Counted from the stretch's first letter, positions 1 to 9,302 are shown. The stretch is 64,000 nt of DNA from an uncultured Granulosicoccaceae bacterium (GCA_937927895.1 CALGKA010000096.1:1-64000), one strand, 5' to 3'. Numbers and translations: made by a program. The notes: generated by a model from the sequence alone, not told the origin.

Positions 1-986
1 CAATTTTCCTTAAACGCCAAGCCTAATATCAGTATGCGAGCGTTCGCTATGTGGATGCGCCGTTTGATCATCATTTTAACGACGCTATCAGCGATGTAGG
101 GGCCCATTTGATCGTTAATCTGTCGGCCGGAAAGAATGATCTGAGGGTGATGGCCTATTTCTTGTGCTTTGTGGGTTAAGTAGTAAGGGTCAACACTGAT
201 GCAGTGGCCACCTACCAAACCTGGTTTGAAAGGTAAGAAATTCCATTTGGTACCGGCTGCAGCTAAGACTTCCGCGGTATCAATATCAAGCTTATCGAAG
301 ATCATCGCGAGCTCGTTAATTAATGCGATATTTAAATCTCTTTGGGTGTTCTCGATGACCTTTGCGGCTTCAGCCACTTTGATAGAACTGGCCAAATGAG
401 TGCCAGCGGTGACAATCCGTTGATAAAGTTTGTCTACCTCTTGCGCGACTTCCGGTGTAGAGCCTGCGGTAACCTTTACAATACTGGTGATACGATGTTC
501 TTTGTCACCTGGGTTAATTCGCTCCGGGCTGTACCCTGCAAAAAAATCAACGTTAAACGTTAAACCTGATTGTTCTTCTATTAACGGTACGCAAACTTCT
601 TCTGTGGCACCTGGATAAACCGTTGACTCATAAATGACCACGCAGTCTTTCTTTATTATGCGGCCGATTGCCTTGCTTGCTTCAATAAGTGGGCGAAGGT
701 CTGGTTGCTTGAATTTATTGATAGGTGTGGGGACAGTGACTATAAATACTTTACAGTCTGAAAGTGCCTGTGGATCATCTGTATAGGTTAGGTGCTTGGC
801 CGTGCGTAGTTCATCGCTGCTGACTTCCAGTGTTCTGTCTTCCCCATTGTTTAGCTCATTGATTCGCGTAGCGTGAATATCAAAGCCAATGGTCGGGCTG
901 GTCTTTCCGAATTCCACAGCCAGTGGAAGGCCAACATACCCTAGTCCAATGACGCCTATTTTGTCTGATGGTTTAATTTGAAACAT
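1..986 (-). CDS. wbpA: UDP-N-acetylglucosamine 6-dehydrogenase (WbpA/TviB family), 3' end cut by window edge
   Basis: NAD-dependent nucleotide-sugar dehydrogenase that oxidises C6 of UDP-GlcNAc to the uronic acid, the first step towards UDP-GlcNAc(3NAc)A. I translated the minus strand from an ATG at 984-986; the frame is open to base 1, giving about 328 residues of an expected ~430. The Rossmann motif GLGYVG is at residues 14-19, and the catalytic cysteine is Cys262 within [11 protein letters not shown], the form typical of WbpA/TviB rather than of UDP-glucose dehydrogenase. It follows wbpE by 89 nt in the same direction, so it is probably the last gene of the wbpB-D-E-A run. Substrate (GlcNAc or GalNAc form) is inferred from the neighbours. 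The C-terminal UDP-binding domain is mostly outside the window. Confidence 0.9.
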   Translation of the reverse strand, partial: MFQIKPSDKIGVIGLGYVGLPLAVEFGKTSPTIGFDIHATRINELNNGEDRTLEVSSDELRTAKHLTYTDDPQALSDCKVFIVTVPTPINKFKQPDLRPLIEASKAIGRIIKKDCVVIYESTVYPGATEEVCVPLIEEQSGLTFNVDFFAGYSPERINPGDKEHRITSIVKVTAGSTPEVAQEVDKLYQRIVTAGTHLASSIKVAEAAKVIENTQRDLNIALINELAMIFDKLDIDTAEVLAAAGTKWNFLPFKPGLVGGHCISVDPYYLTHKAQEIGHHPQIILSGRQINDQMGPYIADSVVKMMIKRRIHIANARILILGLAFKEN

Positions 987-1075
987 GCCGGGTACGCTCG
1001 AATAAGGAGTTAAGGTTAACGCTGGTGTAAGGTCTGCGCGAAGCAAGACAGCGTAGTGTAAACAGGTGGTACGCG

Positions 1076-2158
1076 TTAATCAAAAAATGCTGAAATAACT
1101 GTCTCTATATGTGAGCTGGTCATGTAAGCATGGATCGGCAGGCTGATAACTTCTCTGGCGGCGCTCTCTGAGTTCTTTAATTGCAGCGTATCGTCTGCGA
1201 CTGCGGGCTGGCGGTAGAGCGGCAACGGATAATGAATAGCTGTCGGGATATTTTTTTCTTTAAGTTTTTCAAGAATTTTATCTCTATTGGGCACTCGTAC
1301 CGTGTACTGAGCCCAGGCGCTTTTAAAGTCAGGGCTGATTAACGGGGTAGTGATGTCATCTGACCGTGCAAAGCCCAGGTTATAGGTTTCGGCGATTTTT
1401 TGTCTAGCCAGAATTTCCGCATCCAGTATTGTTAATTTCTCAAGTAATATGGCGGCCTGGATAGTATCTAGCCGACTATTTACGCCTACACGGACATGGT
1501 GGTAACGCATAGATTGACCGTGGCGCGCTATTTGTCGAAGGGCTTCTGCAAGCGTTGCGTCATTGGTGAAAATAGCACCGCCATCACCGTAGCAACCGAG
1601 TGGCTTTGAAGGAAAGAAGCTAGTGCAAGCAATGGTTGATAGGTTGCATGATTTTTTATTGCCGTAGGATGCACCAAAGCTTTGTGCAGCATCTTCAATA
1701 ACGGTAATGCCGTGTTCGTATGCTATGGCATTTATTTCGTCAAAGTTTGCACATCGTCCATATAAAGATACTGGTATGATCGCTTTCGTTTTAGCGGTAA
1801 TCGCATTTTTAATGCTATCTACATTAATGTTGTAGGTGTCTAAGTCAATGTCTACGAATTTCAGGTTGGCCTGTAAAAGTGCTGCGGTCTCGGCAGTTGC
1901 TATGTAACTGAACCCGGGTGTGATAACTTCGTCTCCCGGGCCTACGCCTATAGCCATTAAGGCAACTTGCAAAGCATCGGTTCCATTCCCACAGCTTATG
2001 CAGTAGTTGGCTCCGCTGTAGTTACAGAGTTCGGTTTCTAGTTGATCAACTTCAGGGCCATTGATGTATTTTCCATGGGCTAGAACCTTGGTAATGCTTG
2101 CATCAATTTGTGTTTTTATACGGGCTTGCTGTGCTGCCAAATCTATAAAAGATACCAC
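1076..2158 (-). CDS. wbpE: UDP-2-acetamido-2-deoxy-3-oxo-D-glucuronate aminotransferase (WbpE-like, DegT/DnrJ/EryC1)
   Basis: PLP-dependent sugar aminotransferase that puts an amino group on C3 of the 3-keto UDP-GlcNAc uronic acid. Its 360 residues match the usual WbpE length. The signature EDAAQSFGA is at residues 155-163 and the PLP lysine is Lys185 in [15 protein letters not shown], the position I recall for the Pseudomonas aeruginosa enzyme. The start is GTG at 2156-2158, four bases after the wbpD stop, so translation is probably coupled. Fold family is certain. The exact substrate follows from the adjacent wbpB, wbpD and wbpA homologues. Confidence 0.92.
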   Translation of the reverse strand: MVSFIDLAAQQARIKTQIDASITKVLAHGKYINGPEVDQLETELCNYSGANYCISCGNGTDALQVALMAIGVGPGDEVITPGFSYIATAETAALLQANLKFVDIDLDTYNINVDSIKNAITAKTKAIIPVSLYGRCANFDEINAIAYEHGITVIEDAAQSFGASYGNKKSCNLSTIACTSFFPSKPLGCYGDGGAIFTNDATLAEALRQIARHGQSMRYHHVRVGVNSRLDTIQAAILLEKLTILDAEILARQKIAETYNLGFARSDDITTPLISPDFKSAWAQYTVRVPNRDKILEKLKEKNIPTAIHYPLPLYRQPAVADDTLQLKNSESAAREVISLPIHAYMTSSHIETVISAFFD

Positions 2159-2162
2159 TGAT

Positions 2163-2744
2163 TTATTCCTTGATACTTAGTTGTCCGTTACTCAAAACAT
2201 ACGTTGTGTCGGTATGTTCGCAGCTGCATTGCGCATTGCCACTAAGCGGTAGGTCAAGTCGCTCGCCGTATGCGCTCATCCAACCAGATTGTTTGGCGGG
2301 TACGCCTGTCATCAGGGCGAAGTCAGGAACATCTTTTGTGATAACAGCACCAGCCCCAATAAAAGCATATTCGCCTATGGTGGTGCCGCACACTATTGTG
2401 CAGTTTGCGCCCAGGGTCGCACCTTTCTTAACAAGGGTCTTTCTGTATTCAGATTTTCGGCTTACGTGTGATCTTGGGTTGAGTACATTAGTGAAGACCA
2501 TGCTAGGGCCGCAGAAAACATCGTCTTCCAGGGTGACGCCATCATAGACAGAGACATTGTTTTGAATTTTAACGTTGTTGCCAATAGACACATCGTTGCT
2601 GATGAAAACATTTTGGCCTATAGAGCAATGGTTTCCGATTGATGCACCGGCACATATATGTGAAAAATGCCAGACGCGTGTTTGATCACCAATGCGTGCA
2701 CCATCATCGATAATTGCGCTGTCATGTTGGTGTTCTCTATTCAA
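2163..2744 (-). CDS. wbpD: UDP-2-acetamido-3-amino-2,3-dideoxy-glucuronate N-acetyltransferase (WbpD-like)
   Basis: Left-handed beta-helix acetyltransferase (193 residues; WbpD is about 190) that N-acetylates the 3-amino group to give UDP-GlcNAc(3NAc)A. Hexapeptide repeats run through residues ~10-160. The segments [22 protein letters not shown] and [15 protein letters not shown] are characteristic of WbpD/WlbB proteins. The C-terminal ~35 residues carry a CSC pair and lie outside the helix domain. The start is TTG at 2742-2744 with no clear ribosome binding site, but it matches the family N-terminus. It lies 12 nt after wbpB and 4 nt before wbpE. Confidence 0.92.
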   Translation of the reverse strand: MNREHQHDSAIIDDGARIGDQTRVWHFSHICAGASIGNHCSIGQNVFISNDVSIGNNVKIQNNVSVYDGVTLEDDVFCGPSMVFTNVLNPRSHVSRKSEYRKTLVKKGATLGANCTIVCGTTIGEYAFIGAGAVITKDVPDFALMTGVPAKQSGWMSAYGERLDLPLSGNAQCSCEHTDTTYVLSNGQLSIKE

Positions 2745-2756
2745 AATATCAGACCG

Positions 2757-3710
2757 TTAGCTTTTAAGGTTTGCAACTGCCGGGTGTACTTCACCGACAT
2801 GTAGATTGGGGGTTTGGTTTCGAATTGACGCCACGGTTTCAGTGGCGACGCGGTTATCTTCAAGGCTAAAGCCTTTGCCATCAAGTATGGCTTCATAGCT
2901 ACGGGTGTGTAGGTCTGTGAATCCACCAGAGAATTCAAATTCTTGATCGCCTATTGTGATGCTTCTATGCGTTCTCATCCCTTTTGCACGGGACTCTGCG
3001 GGAATGTTTTCTTCGTCTATCGATAACAACCACCGTACTCTAGCACGCTCATATTCCAGATAGCCGGCGGCAGTTGAGCGGCTGCTGTAATGCAGAACAT
3101 TTTCTTGTAGTTCACCAAAAACGTAATGCAGCATATCGTAAAAGTGCACACCAATATTAGTAGCAATACCTCCGCTTTTTGAAACATCGCCTTTCCAAGA
3201 TGAGTAATACCACTTACCTCTTGAAGTTATGTAGGTTAGATCAACGTCTAGCTTTTCATCACTTTGCGAGCTATCAATTCGCTTTTTGAGTTCGTTGACT
3301 GAATCATGCAGCCGTAGTTGCAAAATAGTATTTACTTTTCTGCCGGTATCTTTTTCAACATCGATCAAGCCATCAATGTTCCAAGGGTTCAATACGATTG
3401 GTTTTTCGCAAATGGCATCGCCGCCTGAGCGCATCGCAAATCGCATGTGGGAATCATGTAGGTAATTGGGTGAGCAAATAGAAAAGTAATCGATTGCTTC
3501 ATTTTTACGCCGCATTAAATCCACGTGTCGATCGAAGCGCTCAAATTCATTGAAGAAGTCTGCATTCGGAAAGTAGCTGTCTATTACGCCGACGGAATCG
3601 TTTTTATCCATCGCGGCGGTGAGAATATTACCTGTCTCCCTTATTGCCGCCATATGGCGAGGTGCGACATAGCCTGCGGCGCCGATTAATGCAAAGCGAT
3701 ACTTTTTCAT
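2757..3710 (-). CDS. wbpB: UDP-N-acetyl-2-amino-2-deoxy-glucuronate oxidase (WbpB-like)
   Basis: NAD-dependent Gfo/Idh/MocA oxidoreductase that oxidises C3 of UDP-GlcNAcA so that WbpE can aminate it. At 317 residues it has the usual length. The N-terminal GAAGYVAPRHM (10-20) replaces the classical GxGxxG and is diagnostic for the WbpB branch, and EKP is at 102-104. The conserved blocks LTYITSRGKWY, KSGGIATNIGVHFYDMLH and AGYLEYERARVRWLLS also match. ATG start. First gene of the minus-strand wbp run, so the promoter should lie in 3711-4148. Confidence 0.93.
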   Translation of the reverse strand: MKKYRFALIGAAGYVAPRHMAAIRETGNILTAAMDKNDSVGVIDSYFPNADFFNEFERFDRHVDLMRRKNEAIDYFSICSPNYLHDSHMRFAMRSGGDAICEKPIVLNPWNIDGLIDVEKDTGRKVNTILQLRLHDSVNELKKRIDSSQSDEKLDVDLTYITSRGKWYYSSWKGDVSKSGGIATNIGVHFYDMLHYVFGELQENVLHYSSRSTAAGYLEYERARVRWLLSIDEENIPAESRAKGMRTHRSITIGDQEFEFSGGFTDLHTRSYEAILDGKGFSLEDNRVATETVASIRNQTPNLHVGEVHPAVANLKS

Positions 3711-4148
3711 AAAACCGTCTTTTGAAGTTCAATCTAGAAGAAAACTCGCGAGAGTGTACGGTTTTTGTAGCACTTATATTCGATCCTATGACTCAATTTG
3801 GGCCATGTAACTAGTGGGTTTGTGGAGATTTTCTGAGCGATGTAGACTAGATCAGAGTTTTTTTATCAAATATTGCTGCACGGCTGAGGCGGATCTGGCC
3901 GGGATAGTTTAGACTCTCGCTCACAGGTGTTTGACTGTTTCATTTCATTAACGATTCTTTTTGTGTAATGACATAATAAGCTGATTATGTTAGTGTTTTG
4001 GCCGCTGTTTCGCTTTTTATTGAGAAAGTCTGTTCGGCAGTTTGAAGTTTTTTTTGTAACAGTAGTTGAACATTTCTGAATGGCTGGCAAACTTCGGTAG
4101 TAATAGGGGCCTTATGCTGGTAATTGCAGCAATTTAATAGAGAGAAGA
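3711..4148. other. 438-nt intergenic region between divergent wbp genes and the beta-barrel gene
   Basis: No convincing gene. Short overlapping minus-strand frames here have no ribosome binding site and no recognisable protein. It is AT-rich and must hold the promoters for wbpB (leftward) and the outer-membrane protein gene (rightward). I looked for a JUMPStart-like element and found none. Confidence 0.5.
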
Positions 4149-5489
4149 ATGGACAGGAACACGTCGAAAATGCTGTATCGGTGCCTTGCGGTTGTTTGCT
4201 TGTTTGCGTCAACGGCTGCGAATGCGGTAGACCCGCGGTTTTACCAGTTGGGCGATGGCGGAGCGGTTGCACCACATGTGCGGCTTGAATTTGGTAATGA
4301 TAACAACCCGTTACGTGGTTCCGATGGTTCTCAAGAATCTATGTATTTTCGTTTGCAGCCTAGCTTGCGATACCTTGTGCAGGCGCGGAACAATCGATTG
4401 CAGCTTAGCTACTTAGGAGATTACACTCAGTATTTTCAAGAATATTGTCAGGGTTCGAGTTTTAACCAACTTGCCAGACCCGGCGACTGCCTTTCCGGAT
4501 CTCCAACATTCAACACAGCTTCCTATCAGGATCACACCTTGTCTCTGAACGGGTTTCTGGAAATAAGCAGTCGATTAAGAGCAACACTCACAGCATCTCA
4601 TGTCATTGCCCATCAGCCTGCTGGTACGGGTCAGTCTGGTAGTCGTGGCGTGCTCGATGGACTTACCTCCCCAGATGCCTGGATTCGTCAGTCGGCGCGG
4701 GCAGAGGTATCGTACGGTGCGGCCAAAGCCCGTGGTGAAGTGCGGGCTGGATTGACACTAGGTAATCGAGAATTTGATAGCTCAAGAAATGTCCCTGCCT
4801 CGACTATAGACGGGCTGAGCGAACAATCTGTTGCCCCGAATGTGATGGTGCTTTATCGGATAGGTACTCGAACACAATTGTTTGCGGGAATTGGTTCATC
4901 GCAGGTACGAGGTGGAAATTCGGAACGAAATATTTCATTCCAGAGCTTTGGAGTTGAATTTGATTCTTCAGCGATTACGTCTGGTTCAATTAGGATCAAT
5001 AATTCATCAGAAGACTTCATCAACGATCAGCGGACAGATCTTGACTATCTCGGATGGGAGGTTGAGCTCACTTGGAGGCCACGGCGTTACTCCACGTTTA
5101 CCGTTGGCGGCGGCAAGCAGAGTGAAAATGGAGCTTTCGGTAGGGGCTTAGGGCTCACCAGTAAGGTAAACGCCGAGTGGGTTCATGATTGGAGAGAGCG
5201 GTTCTCGACTCGAATGGAGTTACAAGTCGCATTGAATGAAGATGTTGGTGTGTTTTCCGAAAACAACGGCTCAGATGAAAATCCAGTCTCATTCCGCGTT
5301 GAAGGCAACTATAATATTCGACGATGGCTCGATATCGGAGCGTTTGTTGTAATAGATTCTCGAACGGGTGAAACACTGACCCGTGAGCGCGATCTAGACA
5401 CAGGTCAGTATACCGGGGCAGTTCTGGAAACTGAAAGCCGCAAGTTCGGTCGAACATTAATCGGCGTCACTATGAACGGCACAATTTAA
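4149..5489 (+). CDS. outer-membrane beta-barrel protein, BBP2/EpsL-like, of exopolysaccharide loci
   Basis: Predicted outer-membrane beta-barrel of 446 residues. A signal peptide ends near residue 26 (ANA before VDPRF). The rest is alternating polar/hydrophobic strands with aromatic girdles and short turns, for example LRYLVQARNNRLQLSYLGDY and RIGTRTQLFAGIGSS. This is the pattern of the putative beta-barrel porin 2 family (EpsL-like) often found in polysaccharide export operons. It is followed after 190 nt by the Wza-like gene, so the two probably form the outer-membrane exit route. Family assignment is by pattern recall; channel function is inferred. Confidence 0.72.
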   Translation: MDRNTSKMLYRCLAVVCLFASTAANAVDPRFYQLGDGGAVAPHVRLEFGNDNNPLRGSDGSQESMYFRLQPSLRYLVQARNNRLQLSYLGDYTQYFQEYCQGSSFNQLARPGDCLSGSPTFNTASYQDHTLSLNGFLEISSRLRATLTASHVIAHQPAGTGQSGSRGVLDGLTSPDAWIRQSARAEVSYGAAKARGEVRAGLTLGNREFDSSRNVPASTIDGLSEQSVAPNVMVLYRIGTRTQLFAGIGSSQVRGGNSERNISFQSFGVEFDSSAITSGSIRINNSSEDFINDQRTDLDYLGWEVELTWRPRRYSTFTVGGGKQSENGAFGRGLGLTSKVNAEWVHDWRERFSTRMELQVALNEDVGVFSENNGSDENPVSFRVEGNYNIRRWLDIGAFVVIDSRTGETLTRERDLDTGQYTGAVLETESRKFGRTLIGVTMNGTI

Positions 5490-5679
5490 ACGCAGACATC
5501 GAGCGATTAAGGGGTGATTAAGGAATACCGGGTAAGATTCCTACACCCAATTGTTTACATTTTGACAATGCAAAATACTGCTTCCATCATGGTTTGATCT
5601 AAACAGGTCAGATAATATGGTGCATTGCCCACAGCACGGGATGGCTGTTGTCACTTTAATTTTACGGACATACGACAAA

Positions 5680-6255
5680 ATGATTAAGAGAATGAAAAAC
5701 ACTATCAGCAGCTCTCTGCGAGCGATGACACTTGCCTTGGTTTCTTTTTTTGTGTGTGGGCAAGCGTTTGCGCAAGAGCAAACAGCTGCAGCACCAGAGC
5801 AATATATTCTGCAAGCTGGAGATCAAATCTACATTCAAGTATTTGATGAGCCAGATCTGACGATGCAGGCAACGGTTGCGCAATCAGGTTCAATCAATTA
5901 CTCCTACCTCGGACCAATAGAAGTAGCCGGGCGCTCACCTCAGCAATTGACTGAATCAATAACGGCAAAGCTCCAAGACGGCTACCTGAAAAATCCATCG
6001 GTAAATATCACTGTCGAACGTTATCGCTCTTTCTTTGTTGATGGAGAAGTGAAAAGCCCTGGCAGCTATGGCTATGAGCCTGGGTTAACGCTTGCTAAAG
6101 CGGTTTCATTGGCTGGTGGAATGACAGACCGTGCTTCACGCCGAAAAATTTTTCTTACCCGGGAAGTACAAGGTGAGAAGCAAAGCTACCGTGTTGAGAT
6201 GTCTCAGACTATTGAGCCTGGTGATGTCATCACCATTAAGGAAGGTTTTTTCTAA
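5680..6255 (+). CDS. short Wza-like polysaccharide export protein (Poly_export + SLBB)
   Basis: Periplasmic/outer-membrane polysaccharide export protein. From the ATG at 5680 (191 residues) a clean signal peptide ends at AFA-Q near residue 31; the frame extends upstream to 5617, but that would add a non-signal leader, so I prefer 5680 (5692 is also possible). The Poly_export domain (YILQAGDQIYIQVFDEPDL onward) is followed by one SLBB domain (FVDGEVKSPGSYGYEPGLTL). There is no good lipobox. It is about half the length of E. coli Wza and resembles the ~200-residue proteins paired with BBP2 barrels and Wzc-like kinases. It ends just before a strong hairpin. Confidence 0.82.
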   Translation: MIKRMKNTISSSLRAMTLALVSFFVCGQAFAQEQTAAAPEQYILQAGDQIYIQVFDEPDLTMQATVAQSGSINYSYLGPIEVAGRSPQQLTESITAKLQDGYLKNPSVNITVERYRSFFVDGEVKSPGSYGYEPGLTLAKAVSLAGGMTDRASRRKIFLTREVQGEKQSYRVEMSQTIEPGDVITIKEGFF

Positions 6256-6274
6256 AACCTCTTTTCCTAATAAA

Positions 6275-6307
6275 TTCAACTCCCGTCACTGAACGACGGG
6301 AGTTGAA
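6275..6307. terminator. 13-bp-stem hairpin, probable bidirectional terminator
   Basis: Perfect inverted repeat with arms at 6275-6287 and 6295-6307 (arm TTCAACTCCCGTC) around a 7-base loop. It sits between the convergent Wza-like gene (ends 6255) and the UbiA-family gene (ends 6312). A/T-rich flanks but only a weak T tract on either strand. Confidence 0.7.
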
Positions 6308-6311
6308 AATC

Positions 6312-7700
6312 TTAGTTAGCAGCCAGTAGAATGGCAGCTGAAAGTGCCGCCACCATTAAGCTGGCCCGATCCTTAATTGCAAATATTAGTGGATCTTCGT
6401 TTACCTCACCCCGGTTTGCCAGAATCCATAGCCGACCCAGCCAATAAGTCAGTAGTGGGAATAAAAACCATATGACTTTTGGGTGACTGTAGTACTGCGT
6501 TATTAGCGGGCTATTAATATACAAGCCCATAATAAACACACTCATATAGCCCAGTGAAATGCCAATAATTCTAACGGGTGCCATATCTTCTACACGGTAG
6601 CCACGCCCGCGTGCGGCAAGTTTTTTTTGAGTCTTCAAGCTATGTAGCTCGGCATAGCGCTTTACCATGCCAAGGCTTGAAAACAGAAATATTGAAAAGC
6701 TTAATAGGTAGAACGATAGTTCTGTGTCAATTGCGGCTGCGCCACCGATTACTCTAAGAGTGAACATACCTCCCAGAGAAACCACATCTATCATTAGTTT
6801 GGTCTTAAGGTACAGCGAATAACTGATAGTAAGAAGCAAATAACATAACAGCACAAGTGCTGAAGATGGTGGAAGAAAAAAGCTGCCGACTGCTGCCACG
6901 AGTAGAAGGGTGAGTGCAATGAACATACCTTGCTTAGCGCTAATAGCTCCGCTTGCAAATGGTCGATTGCGCTTAATTCGATGTGCCCGATCCGATTGTA
7001 GGTCTAACAGGTCATTAACAATATAGCCAAAGGAGGCGACTGCAGAAAAACAAAAAAACATAATAATTGAATTTCTTAATGCTTCTGGGTTTGAGAATTG
7101 TTGTGAGGTAATGATTGGCACAAAGACCAGTAGATTCTTCAACCATTGATAAGCCCGCAATGTTTTTAGTGCAGGCTTTAGTCCGCCGCTTTGCGTTGCA
7201 AAGTGTGAAGTAAAGTTTGTAGGGGTAGAAGTGCTTGTAGACACTAAGTAGCGCGCGCTTGAGCCGTTCCAAACCGCTTGTGAGGTTTTATCGCTGCCAA
7301 TGTAGTCGTAGTTTTTTACATCCAAAAGAGCGGCGCTGGTGTCGATTATTTCATCGAAAATGTTTTTGTCCGATAAAATTTCATGGATGCTGTTTGCAGG
7401 TTCTGTTGTATCAAGAGCTATGCGCCTGCCTTTTGATTTTTCGTTTTTTAGAAACTCATAGACATCAAGGTTGAGGGGTATTTCAAAGCGACTAACGGAA
7501 GTATCCGCACGCTCCGATTTTAGTCGCTGACGATCAAGCTTTGACGATAACAACCTTTCGAGCTTATTTTTTATCCGGTGTAAGAATCGTTCGGATTTTA
7601 AATCTGTCTTGAGCAAAGCGCCTTCGAGCGCGCACAGCAGGATATTCTGGGGATCAGGATTTGGCAACCAGAGCGACTCCGCAAACGATAAGTGACACAC
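6312..7700 (-). CDS. UbiA-family polyprenyl-phosphate transferase with degenerate HAD-like N-terminal domain
   Basis: Integral membrane prenyltransferase resembling decaprenyl-phosphate phosphoribosyltransferase (DPPR synthase). Residues ~1-155 look like a HAD phosphatase that has lost its catalytic motif: the expected DxDGT is ALEGA at 24-28. Residues ~175-462 form the multi-helix UbiA domain, with the signature NDxxDxxxDRxHxxKxxRP at 229-247. The GTG start at 7698-7700 overlaps the upstream small membrane protein gene by 47 nt; a TTG at residue 12 preceded by GGAG is an alternative. It probably makes polyprenyl-phosphoryl-5-phosphoribose for the DprE1/DprE2-like enzymes encoded divergently at 9.3-11.3 kb; that is inference from context. 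Confidence 0.82.
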   Translation of the reverse strand: MCHLSFAESLWLPNPDPQNILLCALEGALLKTDLKSERFLHRIKNKLERLLSSKLDRQRLKSERADTSVSRFEIPLNLDVYEFLKNEKSKGRRIALDTTEPANSIHEILSDKNIFDEIIDTSAALLDVKNYDYIGSDKTSQAVWNGSSARYLVSTSTSTPTNFTSHFATQSGGLKPALKTLRAYQWLKNLLVFVPIITSQQFSNPEALRNSIIMFFCFSAVASFGYIVNDLLDLQSDRAHRIKRNRPFASGAISAKQGMFIALTLLLVAAVGSFFLPPSSALVLLCYLLLTISYSLYLKTKLMIDVVSLGGMFTLRVIGGAAAIDTELSFYLLSFSIFLFSSLGMVKRYAELHSLKTQKKLAARGRGYRVEDMAPVRIIGISLGYMSVFIMGLYINSPLITQYYSHPKVIWFLFPLLTYWLGRLWILANRGEVNEDPLIFAIKDRASLMVAALSAAILLAAN

Positions 7701-8022
7701 CTATAAGCTTGTATGCTGACATAGGCTCAGACAATATAAAGTATCCCCAAGCGGTAACGAGCACGAATGACAGCCCTAGAAACGGATAGGCGTAGCTGAT
7801 ATCTACCTTTGAAAGCACCAACAGGTGCGAGGCCATGCTTATTACCATGACCAGCAAGCCTCCCATGACAAACATGTTGAGAAGTATCCCGGGTATCGCT
7901 TGCAATGCGGTGCTTGCACTGAGTGAATCGAGCTTAATTTGAGTCATGCCCTTCTTGAGCATTATTTGCGAGAGAAAATTGGTCAGTACTGTGAACAGAA
8001 TCAGCGGTATATACTTCGACAT
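7654..8022 (-). CDS. small EamA/SMR-type membrane protein, possible undecaprenyl-phosphate-sugar flippase subunit (ArnE/ArnF-like)
   Basis: 122-residue protein with four hydrophobic helices (about 5-22, 44-66, 76-95, 103-120) and the half-EamA/SMR signature DISYAYPFLGLSFVLVTAWGYFILSEP. Proteins of this size next to lipid-linked sugar genes often flip undecaprenyl-phosphate sugars, as ArnE/ArnF do for aminoarabinose. It is transcribed just ahead of, and overlaps, the UbiA-family gene, which fits moving a lipid-linked pentose across the inner membrane. Transport of small drugs cannot be excluded. Its start codon sits at the edge of a perfect 16-bp tandem duplication. Confidence 0.78.
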   Translation of the reverse strand: MSKYIPLILFTVLTNFLSQIMLKKGMTQIKLDSLSASTALQAIPGILLNMFVMGGLLVMVISMASHLLVLSKVDISYAYPFLGLSFVLVTAWGYFILSEPMSAYKLIGVSLIVCGVALVAKS

Positions 8023-8052
8023 AGGTAAGGCTCTGTATAGGTAAGGCTCTGT
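8021..8052. repeat. perfect tandem duplication of 16 bp at the start of the SMR-type gene
   Basis: The 16-mer ATAGGTAAGGCTCTGT occurs twice head-to-tail at 8021-8036 and 8037-8052. On the minus strand the second copy read ends in the ATG of the membrane protein gene, so the unit includes the translation initiation region. Confidence 0.9.
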
Positions 8053-8327
8053 GGACTTTACTCAGATTCAGATGTTGAGCACGCCGTGCTGGCAACGACT
8101 ATACTTTGGCTGGCTGATAGAGAATGCCAGTTTGGTATATCTAAAGCTAAGAGATCGTTGGAATTCCTGGATAGTAGACGTAACTGATTGTAACTGATAA
8201 GCGACGCCAATATATTGACCAGATCGATACACTGCTTTGTACACGGTTGCACACTTGGCAACACTCACTTCAGGTCTAATTCTCATTCACCTGTTCTAAA
8301 AAGACTGTAATAGCGGAACCGAATAAA
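8023..8327. other. 305-nt divergent intergenic region before the arabinose-type gene cluster
   Basis: No gene supported; short minus-strand frames at 8058-8286 look like noise. Apart from the 16-bp tandem duplication at its left end it should contain the promoters for the SMR/UbiA pair (leftward) and the epimerase-DprE1-DprE2-HAD run (rightward). I did not find a convincing -10/-35 pair. Confidence 0.5.
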
Positions 8328-9302
8328 TTGAAGCACATAATCACTGGTGGGGACGGGTTCCTCGGAACTGAGCTAGCCAAAAAACTGGTTGCGCGTGGCG
8401 AAAAAGTACTCGCGATTGATATTAAAAAAACTGACTCGCCGCATTACGCTGATATCGATTTTATGAAGGTCGATATCACCGACAAAGAGGCGCTTAGAAC
8501 TATACCGGTTGACGACGACGATATTGTCTATCACTTTGCGGCCAGGCTGTTAGTACCCATTATAAAGCGTGCGGAACGTCACGAGTATTTCTGGAGTGTG
8601 CTTTATTATGGCACTGAGTACTTATTTGATTATTTAGAAACAGAGACCGGCTGCCGAAAGGTGATCTATTACACCACTGACATGGTGTATGGCCATACGG
8701 TAGAAAATCCACGCCCTGAATCCCACCCGCGTGTACCCGTCGGGCCTTATGGCGATGCCAAGTACCATTCTGAATTGCTTTGTGAAAAATACCGTGAGCG
8801 TGGTTTCAATATCACCATATTTAGACCGCGGTTGATTATAGGGCCTGGTCGATTAGGCATACTGGAGTCGCTGTTTAAATTAATTGATAAAAACTTACCG
8901 GTACCCACTATTGGACACGGTTTGAATTTCTACCAATTTATATCAGTAAGTGATTGTGCGGAAATATGTGTAGCGGCTGTTGCGAAAGGACTTCCGAATG
9001 AAGCCTACAATGTCGGTTCGCTAAACCCGCCAACGGTACGGAAATTACTAAAAACACTAATAAAATCGGCAGGTAGTAAATCAATAGTGGTGCCTACTCC
9101 TGCGTTTGCGGTTAAAGCGGTATTAGCAGGGCTTGATAAAATCAATAGGCCATTGCTTGACCCTGAGCAATATTTAATCGCTGATGAAACCTGTGTGCTA
9201 TCAATGGAGAAAGCTAAGCGTGAGCTTGATTGGGAACCAACAGATAGTGACACTGATATGTTAAATGCGGCCTATCATTCATGGAAAGATTCGCAAGACT
9301 AG
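8328..9302 (+). CDS. NAD-dependent epimerase/dehydratase (extended SDR)
   Basis: Extended short-chain dehydrogenase of 324 residues acting on a nucleotide sugar; substrate unknown. Rossmann motif GGDGFLG at 7-13, catalytic YGDAK (Tyr141, Lys145), and TTDMVYG in place of the usual SSxxVYG. The start is TTG at 8328, which places the beta-strand HIITGG correctly at the N-terminus. Its stop lies 17 nt before my preferred start of the DprE1-like gene, so the two are probably co-transcribed. It could supply a sugar donor or act on the pentose chain, but the sequence alone does not say. Confidence 0.82.
   Translation: MKHIITGGDGFLGTELAKKLVARGEKVLAIDIKKTDSPHYADIDFMKVDITDKEALRTIPVDDDDIVYHFAARLLVPIIKRAERHEYFWSVLYYGTEYLFDYLETETGCRKVIYYTTDMVYGHTVENPRPESHPRVPVGPYGDAKYHSELLCEKYRERGFNITIFRPRLIIGPGRLGILESLFKLIDKNLPVPTIGHGLNFYQFISVSDCAEICVAAVAKGLPNEAYNVGSLNPPTVRKLLKTLIKSAGSKSIVVPTPAFAVKAVLAGLDKINRPLLDPEQYLIADETCVLSMEKAKRELDWEPTDSDTDMLNAAYHSWKDSQD

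Noticed and set aside
2170-2547. 125-codon plus-strand frame inside wbpD
   Set aside because: Antisense to a strongly supported hexapeptide-repeat protein; the repeats create the open frame.
3866-4275. Overlapping minus-strand frames of 74 and 96 codons upstream of the barrel gene
   Set aside because: They overlap each other and the start of the signal-peptide-bearing barrel gene, have no ribosome binding site and no recognisable protein pattern.
8058-8286. Two short minus-strand frames (68 and 72 codons) between divergent genes
   Set aside because: Overlapping each other in an intergenic region, no ribosome binding site, composition like non-coding DNA.
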